This document shows positions 42,895 through 52,900 of a stretch of DNA of 64,000 nt, piece after piece; the stretch's first letter is position 1, and every line of letters starts with the position of its first letter. The notes under the pieces were generated by a model. The model was given only the letters and a program-made list of their open reading frames with translations, did not search any database and was not told the origin of the DNA. The DNA lies in the NCBI GenBank assembly GCA_033558025.1, contig JAUCEF010000007.1, positions 1,426,001 through 1,490,000 on the forward strand. Reading direction: 5' to 3'. The translations under genes and the position numbers were made by a program. The DNA is from Phytophthora sp. 'mugwort'. Its lineage: Eukaryota > Oomycota > Peronosporomycetes > Peronosporales > Peronosporaceae.

Positions 42895-42919
42895 TGGACA
42901 AACAGTGAAACAGAGGGAG
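42895..42919 (-). repeat. Right terminal inverted repeat of the mariner element
   Basis: Reverse complement of the left end, followed directly by the TA target dinucleotide. Confidence 0.8.
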
Positions 42920-42921
42920 TA

Positions 42922-43498
42922 TGTTTTTGTGGACGCAGTTTTACATTCTTACTTCTCTTCAGTTTAACTGTTCGGCTTTGCCTAGAAAAGTCCGTTTTGG
43001 CCTGTTGGTAAATGAGTCATGTCAGCAAGTCAAATACCCTATTGCCAATTGTCAACGACTAGTTCGGCACTCGGGCTTTCAAGCTCAGAAACGTAGTTTT
43101 CAGGTCTTTGCGCTGTAAACAATGACTTTTTCTCTTGATCTGAGGTGACGTGGCATTGTTCTCATCTATACTTATGATATACAGCTAAGCACGGTGGCTA
43201 CATAGCTATGCATCGATGAATGAAGTCTTACGAGATGGCATGAAAGGTTTCAACTGACAGGTAACGTAGACAAGAAGGCTGATATTGAGAAGTGGTCAAG
43301 ATGGCCTGAACCTGTGTGTACATTTGTATCTGATATGTAGAAAGTCGTGCATGTTCTAATTTTGAAGAGCTACGCGAAGCCATTTTAGCTAACTTTCCTA
43401 GTGTTTTTTAATTGTCGAGCGCTGCAATTTCCGTACACTGCGTTACGACCTTAAGTTGGCTGGCGAAATTTGGCGATGAGTGCATATGGTAGCCTTCT
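42922..43498. other. No recognisable gene
   Basis: AT-rich stretch with no coherent frame. Confidence 0.4.
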
Positions 43499-44790
43499 GG
43501 TGTGTCCTTCACTAGGGACCTTGATCTCTAAATCCAAACTGAACGTATAATTAAATGACTTAGGCCTCTTAGCCTTAGGTCTGCTCGTGGATGGCCTGCT
43601 CTTGTAGGTCCTGGTCCAGGCCCCGGCCGGCCTCGCGGTATAACTGCACACGCGAGGCGTGCCGATTGGTATCCGCATACGGTTCTACTAAGTCTTGTAA
43701 CTCAAACGTGCAATCACTGAGAGCTCGAAACAAGCGCTTTGGTCCTCTCCATATAAGAGCCAATTTGTTGCCGCTGCGGCAAGTCGCCGTGGCAGCAAGT
43801 ACAAATACCCTTCCTGGATCTTCTGGAGTTTTACTCCTTTTTTTGTGTGCGTGCCGTTCTCGGGTGGAGTGTTTCTTCTTCTCGCTCACGTCAGTCACTT
43901 CCAATGCATGCCGTTTAGGGCCTTACACACTTCCAGCAGGTGCGCTGCGATTTCCGATTTAACCCATTCAACAGTGGCTTCTCCAGGGTCCTGGGAACTG
44001 CAAATCGCGCCACCTGTCCACGTCCAGCTGCGCATTCGCCCGGGATTGCTGGCGGGTTCCAGCGCCTCCACAAGGTACTTGACCAAGTATCTTTGCTCAT
44101 TATCAAACACCGCATCTGTCATCCACGTGTGTGGCGATCTTAGCTTGCCGGAAATACTCATTCCGCTGATGCTCCTCGATTTCATGAGGAAGGCAAGCGA
44201 ACTCGTACCTAGCGATCATCCGTTCGTTACGAGTTTCTATGCACGAGCCTACTGGTATAGCGAACGAACTGCCCCATTGCGTCTGCAGGGCATTAACGGC
44301 GGACAGATACGTCTCGTACCGCCGCATACGTCTCGACGATCTTGCATCGTTTGACCATTATTTCAGAGGGCTGGGGAAGCGCGAGTGCCGCTGCCACGCG
44401 CTGGTTCGAGCCCTCTACCGGACTCGCTGTAGCCATGGCCTGATCTTCTTCTTGGCCTTCGTCGCCATCGGGGTAATCCGCACCGAAAGGGTCGCAGATC
44501 TGCGAATCTGCAGCCACAGTCCAGGCAATATTGGGTCTGCGCTTTCAAGCTGGATGGAGTCCGTCCGGGAAGCGAGGTCATCAGCATCGTCACCGCGCTA
44601 CTCAAGTATTCCCTTTACGCGTACGCTCACGCGGGGTTGCCTCGTAGCAGATGGGAAACTTAACTAAAACTGGTTTTGATGTGTCTTCCACTTGGGACCT
44701 TGATCTCTAAATCGAAACTGAACGTATTATAAACGGCTTAGACTTCTTACACATGATCCCCTTCTTAGGGCTGCTCGTAGTGCACAATTC
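43499..44790 (-). mobile_element. Internally deleted gypsy remnant between direct repeats
   Basis: A direct repeat of about 70 nt (43499-43570 and 44679-44750; both contain GGGACCTTGATCTCTAAAT and AAACTGAACGTAT) flanks about 1.1 kb of minus-strand retrotransposon coding sequence. A shorter match (GCTGCTCGT/TCTGCTCGT) continues the similarity to the right in both copies. The repeats could be LTR ends or duplicated 3' coding sequence. Confidence 0.45.
43560..44610 (-). pseudogene. Gypsy polyprotein remnant (integrase C-terminus plus upstream piece)
   Basis: Minus-strand frame 43904-43575 reads as the post-integrase region of gypsy elements: GNKLALIWRGPKRLFRALSD, FELQDLVEPYADTNRHASRV and QLYREAGRG. 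Upstream frames (44185-43895, 44327-44103, 44605-44293) contain coding-like sequence such as ARYEFACLPHEIEEHQRNEY, which I cannot place and which may be gag. Protease, RT and RNase H are absent, so most of the element is deleted. Confidence 0.6.
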
Positions 44791-45190
44791 TCACAATCTT
44801 TGCTCTCTGGGCTGGGTTTGACCCTGGCACTGGCCCGGGTTCCTGGTCAGCTGTCGCGGGACAGCTGTGGGCTTATTCTGCTCAGTGCTGCACCCGACAG
44901 ATCACCTTCCGCGCGAGCGACAAGTGTTTATTGCACGTCTTAGTCCGTTTTACGGCGGGCCTGATCAACGTGTGTTTGTAAATGAAACGTCATAGGGATG
45001 GAGATATATGCTGTCTATATTATTTCGTCTATTATACAGACAACGACGGATAAATGCAGCAGCGTAAAAGCCGGCATTTCATAGACATGTCCATACAAAA
45101 CATTCATGATTTTACCAATCAGATTTATTATTTACTTGTGCGCTGGCTTCTCATTCTGAGTGGTTCTGGTTAAAACAACGGAGACAACCG
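44791..45190. other. No recognisable gene
   Basis: Possibly LTR debris of the neighbouring gypsy remnant; no coding frame. Confidence 0.3.
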
Positions 45191-45199
45191 TCTAAGTGT

Positions 45200-46600
45200 T
45201 ACCTGCTCGTACATTCGGGCTTTGTCGCCATGGAGGTCATGGCGACTAAAAAACCAGAAAAGCTACACAGTCCGCGAGAAGCGTGTGGCAGTGCGATGGG
45301 TGGAAGAGGTCGGCGTCGAGGAGGTGGCCCGCGAGTTTCGCTTGCTCGCGATACTGCGCATGGGTGGTGAAAGCAAGCAGACAAGCTTCTGACCTTACTG
45401 GACATGCCACCTCCAAATCGCTGAAGGTCAGGGCCGCAGGGATATGTTTCCTGCAATCCCTGCGGTTAATACGTTTAGAAGGATACGCGAAGGGAAGAAA
45501 AGGGAAGAAATAATATGAGCTTTATGGTACTAAATGTATGTACTTGTCAGGTATAAAAAAAGAATGTGTAGGTTCTCACAACACGTGGAATAACGCGTTC
45601 ATGTAGAAGGTCGAGCCCGAGTGGATCGAACGCTACATGGATGAAAAGAAAAGTGGCATTCTTTCTCGGCAACGCATGTGTGAGAGACTTGCTCTCCGGT
45701 ATGTTTCTTTATTATATAAAAATGGAAAATATAAGCTAACATTTACGCAAAATATTTATATTTTAGTCATGGCTTTTGGTCTCAAAAACCACAAACGGCG
45801 AAAACAAGCTGAGAACCGCATTTCTTGAAGAAATGCGGTTCGAGTTCGTACTAGAATTCTGGAGGACATACGAAGCGTACGGACCGTAGGGCATCTACAA
45901 CGTGGATGAAAACAGATCAACTTTGACATGTCCCCGGGTCGAATGTGGGCGGGAAGAGGTCGCACGAACCCAGCGCGGATCGCGAATACAACGAAGCATA
46001 ATGGTCAATTTGCGGCGGTGCTAAGTATCCGAGCCGACGGTATGGTTTTTATTGTGTATTATGGCTATAAGTATTTTATTTTTAACTTATTATTAATATG
46101 TTAAGTAAATTCTATGTTGCTCAGTTTGCGTGGCAAGCATGGCGGTCGCATTGAAAATACCTAGTTGGACCAGTATCCAGCGGGTCACTTCTACACGATT
46201 CAAGAAAAATCGTGGATGGATACAGCAGCGTAGGAGTTATATGTAGAGCAGCTGTTAAAATATGAAGTTGACGGACCCGCTGTTCTTCGTCTTGACAATT
46301 TTGAATGTCACGTGTCGGAAGTAGGACAGCAGGTCGTATCTGAAGTTGCTAATGCTACTGTGGTCCCATTACCCGCAAATGTACGGCTCATTGTCGGCCG
46401 CTGGATGTTGGCGTAAATGGGACCGTTAAAAGCGAAAATGCGGACTAACTGGTCTGTCATCACCGGTATGACTACCAAGGCAAAGTGAATCCGGCCGTAC
46501 GAGCTACCATAGCGGCTTGGGATGCAATTCCAAGTAACACCGTATTTCGTAGCTTCGAAAAGCTATTCCGCAGTATCCTGAGATTAGCGTTTGAATGAAA
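45200..46600 (+). pseudogene. Pogo-like DDE transposase relic
   Basis: The plus strand in shifting frames gives a DNA-binding part near 45250-45420 (YTVREKRVAVRWVEEVGVEE, then VAREF and WKQADKLLTLL). The catalytic core has IYNVDENR with the first Asp near 45900 and VLRLDNFECHVSEVGQQVVS with the second near 46290-46350. A segment with VVPLPANVRLIV and MGPLKAKMRTNWS follows up to about 46450. The motif order fits the pogo/DDE_1 group. Stops are frequent; no terminal repeats were found. Confidence 0.65.
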
Positions 46601-47586
46601 GGCCTTTCGTTGCAAAACATACAAAAAGCTGAACGTTTTTAAATATGGCTGCTCATTAATTTAGCCAATAAAATATACTGCCGGATTTTCCGTCATGTTG
46701 CTTAAATATGGAGGAGGTCGCAAAGTCACGCCGCATTTATCCGTCGATTTCTGTACATGTCTGAGTTGTTTGTTGTTGCTATCTGTGTATAGGTCTGTGG
46801 TGCGCCAATGTTTTGGCGGTCTGCCCGCAACACGCCCGTGAACGAGAGCTTTCCTTTCTCTCGAGGAAAGCGCCATCGGTTTTTGCAGTCGTGGACGTAA
46901 CGGGCATCTCTGGTGGTAGTGGTGGTGGTGGGGGAGGATGGTCGACAACACCTTTGCAAGGCGCATCATTCACGACGTTTTCAAACTATACATATCAACG
47001 GAAGATATGGCCTATGGACAGAAACGTGATCCTACATAAATATCAGTATAAGCGCAGACTACAAAGGACGTTGGCTATGACCTATTTTCAAATTGGTTAC
47101 TACGGTCTCTTAGTTTTGACAAATAGGGGCAACAAGGTGGCCTCACTTCATAAATGAAAAAGACTTTATAGATCTCTGTATAAATACTTTTACAAAATTA
47201 TGGATTACTCGATCTCGGAGATACTCGGTACCGGTTTCATTCGCCATCCTGTACTATTACATAATATAATTAATCTTCGACATACATAGTTTCCTTTTAT
47301 AGTAATATCGTACCTAAATTTAAAATCGTTGCCAAAGCAGTCATGAGCTTCGAAGCTGAACAGCTTATGAATTCGTGTCATGGGTCGTATTTATGGGATA
47401 CTTTTGACAGCTCATTTGTTTCAGTTATTCCGTTCGGTACTGCCTTCAAAATGAAAAAATAAACAGTTTTGTTACTTGCATCAAAAACAATGTAAATTTG
47501 CAGCTAGAAACATGCACTTAAACATCTATGAACGCCACTTTTACCCTTGCAGACGCAGCATATTAAATTAAAGCATGACAGAACAA
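46601..47586. other. No recognisable gene
   Basis: AT-rich. The ORFs at 46661-46973 (minus) and 46813-47157 (plus) overlap each other around a GGT/GGTGG simple repeat and are not convincing. Confidence 0.4.
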
Positions 47587-47951
47587 TGTGATGGGGTTAT
47601 ATGAAGAGTTCCAAGTCACTCTTTAGAAGGTCTACCCAAGTATCCCTAGTGGTGTAGCCAACATAACTATGACGTCACGGGAATGACGTCGCGGGTGGGT
47701 ACCACACATATGGTACGAAGACCTCATTACCACCCAATATGATAGCATCTAAAATAATTTATAGTTGACTTATAGTTAGTATGTACACGCATTAAAAGGT
47801 GATCACCTATAAATATACTCAGTCTTATATCTGCCTATTTTGATAACAGTCCCCTCAGACAAGGGGCTTGTAAACTGCCGTTCGCTGAGAATTTGTATAC
47901 TTTCCGGAAGTCGCCACTTCCTGCGCGCAAGGTGTTGTGTACCCCGTCACA
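47587..47951 (+). repeat. LTR of a plus-strand retrotransposon
   Basis: A 365-bp segment starting TGTGATGGGG and ending CCCCGTCACA, which are inverted copies with one mismatch. It is followed after two bases by a primer-binding-like site and then by a gag fragment in the same orientation. A partner LTR was not found in the window. Confidence 0.6.
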
Positions 47952-47953
47952 TT

Positions 47954-47962
47954 TGGTAGCAC
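47954..47962 (+). other. Primer binding site of the plus-strand LTR element
   Basis: TGGTAGCAC begins two bases after the LTR end. It matches the primer site of the gypsy element at 55587-55595 and looks like the complement of a tRNA 3' end (..TACCA). Confidence 0.5.
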
Positions 47963-48289
47963 TTCTAGTCAATCCACGCCTACGCGGATTACTACCTGAA
48001 ACATCTGGGGCCTAGCAACATGGACCGGAAAAAAAGTCACCTCATCTGAATGACTCGCAGTTTAAGTCCGTTCATAACATGGTTTCCAACGACCGTCTTC
48101 TGTGGGGAACGTCATCACGTTGCCTTAACGGGGGCGGTGCGGCGGGTGGTCGCTACTGAGGAAATAGTGAATGACTACTCTACTCTACCACCGACTGCCA
48201 TCTTTGGCATGGATGCCGTACACAGCTCGGCGCGTCAACGCAATCTGAGCAGTCGAGCGCTTTACCGCGTTCGACATGTAGAGCGGGGG

Positions 48290-48860
48290 ATCATCGAACA
48301 CGTTCCGAGCAACCTGTAGATTCCATCCGCAGAGCCGAAACCGGTCTACCCCAAGCCGTTGAGGGTGAATGTAAACCCGTACGAGGGGAACGAAAGTGAA
48401 AACGTTCACGAGAAGTTGAACTCTCAATCGGTGCGGTTCTCATCCAATCCGAGCATCTCCGAGTGGCTTTCGCCCTCTCCAACCTTAGCGGGCGTGCTAA
48501 GAGTTGGGCGTACACGCGGGAAGCGACAGTTCCTGGATGCTTCGCATCCTGATCCCAGCTGTGTGAGCAGCTTAGTTCCTGTCGACAAATTATCGACCGC
48601 TAGCGGTCACGCTTCCTGTCATGCAAACAGGGAATACGTGAGCTGCACGAGTTTATCCAGGAGATGCGAGAGCTCACCGCATCCTCCGTGGGGAAACCAC
48701 TCCATGAATACATCAAGGCGACAGTGTTCATGGGCAGCATCAGCGTAGACTCGGGAAGAGGCTATCCAAGTCGCCCTCCAAGGGGAGTACAGTCACCGCC
48801 AGGCGCGCAAGTCGGCGGTGGCGTGGCCAAGGGCAGCGACACCAAATCGCGGGGCCCCCA
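48290..48860 (+). pseudogene. Retrotransposon gag fragment
   Basis: Plus-strand frames read as oomycete gypsy Gag: VNVNPYEGN (about 48368), FALSNLSGRAKSWAYTREA near 48470-48525, HEFIQEMRELTASSVGKPL near 48640-48700, IKATVFMGS, and QVALQGEYSHRQAR near 48770-48810. It is broken by several shifts and stops. It belongs with the LTR and primer site just upstream. The rest of the element is missing or displaced. Confidence 0.65.
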
Positions 48861-49414
48861 GCGGACCAGTTCCTATGAAACTTGGTGTGATGGGGGTCAC
48901 ACGCACTCTGGCCTAGGAATCGTAGCTTCTAACCGAGACAGACGCCCTGCATCTCTGTCTTCTTTTCGCCTGGCTTTCCGATAGTCCGTGAGACAGGATT
49001 CCCACGACTTGCGAACTTCTAGGTTAGATTTAAGCTGAGCTTTTATGAACATGCTACTACGTTCCTAGTTACTGTAAACTGCCTAATCAATATCATCTAA
49101 GCCACCGGTTTCTTAATGGGTGGTCCTCAATCCTTTTTAAGTGCGCTTCGTACCTAACTGTGGCTCTCGCCTAAGTGCGATCCGTACTTAATGGTGTGTC
49201 TCTATCATAGATACGATCCCTACCTACTGTATGGCGTTCTACCGTGTGTGGCCACACCATCTGGTCACGGGCCATCCATAGGAACACACCCACTAGACCC
49301 TCCCACACCCAACGGGAAACACCGTACGGGGAAGGCCCAAGCGGAATCCAGCGGATAATGTGCACATCGTGCCGCACCCGGAGGTTGACCTCATTTTCCA
49401 AAGCCCCGCCGACG
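48861..49414. other. Leader-like region interrupted by the gypsy insertion
   Basis: Non-coding. It contains degenerate repeats around TAAGTGCG and CGTACCTA (49135-49195). Before the gypsy insertion it was continuous with the ORF starting at 56157. Confidence 0.4.
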
Positions 49415-49419
49415 CCGAC
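49415..49419. repeat. Target site duplication, left copy
   Basis: CCGAC, identical to 56134-56138 on the other side of the element. Confidence 0.85.
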
Positions 49420-49955
49420 TGTAATGATGTGGGGCGGAGGAGAAGGAGAAGGAGTTGTCGAATAGGAAGGAAATTTGGAAGTGATTCATTTTGGGCGGTC
49501 CTTAGTTCGCTAGCGCTATATCTAAGCCGCCATGGAGGCTCTTGGGTGTCCTTTGTGCCACGCTGGATATTCTCCGCACGGTGACCAACCATTCCTCTAC
49601 ATCACATGCAAACCTACACGTCACACTCTATTGACTATCTGATTGGCTGGAGACTCTGGGACATTCTCTGGTTTCGTCATCATGATAATGATTGCGTGTA
49701 CCATGAGTGTAGTTCACATACGTGATCCTTGGAAGATGTCGTGGTGTCGCGCGGCGCCTCCTTATGTGCAATTTATGCAAAATATGCAAAATAAAATGTG
49801 TTATCGATGGGACTCGAACCCGTGACCTTTGACTTGGACGATAGAAACTTTACGTCTGCACCAGACTGTGCGTATATCGATTGTGTCGGGACCAAAGATT
49901 TTACCCAAACGTAACCGATGTAAAATGTGTCGTAATTGCAGACCACATCCTTACA
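49420..49955 (-). repeat. 3' LTR of the gypsy element
   Basis: Direct repeat of 55598-56133. Its inner edge supplies the stop codon of the pol frame (TAA complement at 49951-49953). Confidence 0.92.
49803..49881 (-). other. tRNA-like sequence in the 3' LTR
   Basis: On the minus strand: a perfect B box (GGTTCGAGTCC), an A-box-like GCACAGTCTGG, a GCA/TGC D-stem, ATCGAT at both ends that can pair as an acceptor, and a T-loop TTCGAGT. The anticodon arm has only a 4-bp stem and a 12-nt loop, and the T-stem is partial, so this is not a normal tRNA gene. Confidence 0.55.
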
Positions 49956-52900
49956 TCCTCCGGCGAGTGACTTCGAGTCGAAGCTTGTGGAACTCTTCGA
50001 CGAGAACCTTCCAGTGGGAGACGTGGTTGATGTCGCTTTCATATTCTCATGTTACCTCGTGGTCTGGGTATCCGTTCCACTTGATCAACCATTGTTTCTT
50101 GCGGTTCACGATTCCGTGTTTAAGAAGTTTTTCGACGAAATACATTTCTTCACCGGTGTTCTCGTCCACGACGACCCGCGATGTTTTGGGTATTGGTCGG
50201 CTCTTGAACCGCTCGTGATCTTGGACAAAATGCGCTAAAATATCCACATTAAATGTGGGGTTCATTCTCTGCATGTTTGCGGGTAATTGGAGTTTTGCGA
50301 CGTTTTCCCCGATCATTTTGACGATTTTGAATGGACCGATCTTCCTTGCTGCAAGTTTTGCACGTTTAACTTCCATGTCCTGTGCTGCGTGTCGAAGGGG
50401 AAGACGGCGAGTGTCGAGCATCACCAACTCGCCCACTTTGAACGCAACGTCATTGCGCTTTTGGTCATAATAGCGTTTTTGTGACTCTTGTGCGTGCTTT
50501 AAATGCACTCTTGCTTGTTCGACGAGCTTCTGCCGATCTTCGTGGAATGTTTTCGCGAATTCGGCAATGTCGGGTTCGGGGTTGTTAGCGCTCGCAGCTA
50601 GCGCTGTTGGGAGTCCGATAGGTAGTCGCTCTTTGCGTCCCGTGTCGATTTCGAACGGCGACAGTCCCGTTGAGGCACTAGTTAGAGTTGCGTGTGCATA
50701 CTCTGTCGTTGGTATTTCTGACCAATCCTGGCCATGATACGAAGTCATACAACGAAGTGCGTCTTCCAGAACGAGATTCTGTCTCTCTGTCTGGCCGTCA
50801 GCCTGAACTCGGTGCGCGGTTGTCATGTTCAATTTGATGCCCATAATTTTAGCGAGCGAACGCCAACATTTCGATGTAAATTTCGGGTCTCGATCGCTGA
50901 TGATGACTGCGGGTATTCCATGGTGTCGCACGACATTGTCGAAAAAGATGTGGGCAGTTTTCTCTGCGTCGTCCGTTGTATTCACTGCGATGTACTTGGG
51001 ACGTTTTGAGAGTTTGTCGACGACTGTTAGGATCGCATCAAATCCGTTGGATTCCGGTAAGCCGGTGATGAAGTCCATTGACACCACTTCCCAACATTCT
51101 TTGGGGATTGGAATAGGAACGAGTTTCCCATTTTTCTTGGCGTTGCTGTGTTTCCATCTTGCACATGTTTCGCAACTTGTGACGTAGTCGTAGATGTCTT
51201 TCTCCATGTTTTTCCAGTAGTACCATTGTGCAACCCGAAGGAATGTGCGCCGAACTCCGGGATGTGCTGCAATGGCTGCGTCGTGCAAACCCGAGATGAT
51301 ATTTGTGCGAAGTTGGTAGTCGTTCGGCACACAAAGTCGCAATGTCTTGTTTTGCGTGTGTAAATATACTAGCTCGTCGATTATCTCGAATTTGTTGGAG
51401 TTGATGCCTTCTTTGATGTCCTTGTCGCTTTTGTAACCTTGCACAAACATTTTTTGAACGGAAGGTGCGAGTGTCATAAAGCTTTGTGACACAGTCATGG
51501 CGGAGGAAATTTGAGGCAAAGACGCTCCCCCGACAATTTGCTTCGCCGTGGGTGTGGCACGAAAGCTTTCTTTATACGCAATTGCATGCGTTCTGCATTG
51601 ATCCGAGCAACGATGGAACTGGATAGAGCTGACGTCGGTGGGTTGTCGCGATAATGCGTCTGCAACCGCATTCAAACTTCCGCTAACATGATGGATCTGG
51701 AAGTTGAATTGCGCGAAAAATGTCAAATAGCGTGCTAACTTGGAAGACACTTTAGGATGGTGCAACAACCATGAGCATGCGCTGTTGTCGGTGAAGAGGA
51801 CAAAAGGCCGTCCGTAGAGGTAGTGACGCCATTTCTCGAGTCCTGTTTTGATCGCGAATAATTCCTTCTCGTGTGTGGGCCAATTCAGCTCGTGTGGTCC
51901 CAGCTTCTTCGAGTAGAACGCAATTGGATGGTCGTTTGTGCCATATTTTTGCGAAATAACTCCACCAACACAGTGTCCCGACGCATCCGTGGTTACAATA
52001 AATTCGCGTTCGAAGTCGGGCAATTTAAGCACAGGCGCAATTTGCAGAGCGTCTTTGAGTGCTTGAAATGCGTTGTTTTGCGATGCATGCCATTCCCATT
52101 TTGCATCTTTCTTGACTAACGCGCTCAAAGGCAGCGCTAGTGTAACAAGGTTGCAGATAAACCGACGGTAGTAGCCTGCAAGTCCTAGAAAGCGCTGAAG
52201 CTCTTTGGTGTTTGCTGGTGTCGTCCATTTGGCGATAGCCTCCGTCTTCTTCGTATTGACAGCGATGCCTTGTGCGGAGACGGTGTGTCCGAGGAAGTTA
52301 ACGATTTTGCGCCAAAATGACACTTGGTAACTTGAGCGTACAATTTCTCGCGTTGCAGTACTTGGAACAGCGTCTCTAGATGCCCAGTGTGTTCGTCCAT
52401 AGTCTTGGAGAAGACGCAAATGTCGTCAAGATAGACCACAATAAATGAGTATTTGCCAAACAGAACCCGCATGAGACGTGACCACACGCCCGGCATGCCT
52501 GCAAGGCCCATTGGTGCAACACACCATTGATATGTCTGTGTGTGTGTGTGCGGAATGCGGTGTATTTGCGAGACTCAGGGGATATGCGCATTTGGTGGTA
52601 ACCCTGCGCGAGATCGAGCACTGAGAACACCGTAGCACCGTGCATTTTGTCGAACAGCTCTTCCATTCGCAGTAAAGGGATTCTTGGAACTATGGTTTGC
52701 GAATTAACATACCGATAGTCAATAACCCAACGAATCGGTAGTGTTGCATTCCCGGATCGCACCCACTCCGATGGTGAAGGTTGTGTCCCTGTTTGCGGAT
52801 CTTTTTTGGGAATACCAAATACATTGGACACCCAGGGAGAATCGGAGATTTCAATCCATCCCTTCTTCAGCTTCTCTTCCACAAACAGGTCGAGAGCGTC

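Larger units (their letters stand above)
40983..42919 (+). mobile_element. Mariner/Tc1-like transposon with CTCCCTC ends
   Basis: Bounded by inverted ends 40983-41008 and 42895-42919, both reading inward CTCCCTCTGTTTCACTGT, then TTGTCCA after a one-base indel in the left copy. The right end is followed by TA at 42920-42921, the mariner target; the left flank is now GA, so one half of the duplication has mutated. A copy of the subterminal motif (TGGACAAACATTGTGAAAC) lies inside the right end near 42859. The transposase pseudogene inside is on the plus strand. Confidence 0.8.

Noticed and set aside
49643..49825. Sixty-codon ORF repeated at 55821-56003
   Set aside because: It lies inside both LTRs, antisense to the element, and duplicates simply because the LTRs do.
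49803..49881. Functional tRNA gene in the LTR
   Set aside because: The anticodon arm has a 12-nt loop and the T-stem is incomplete, so it is described only as tRNA-like.
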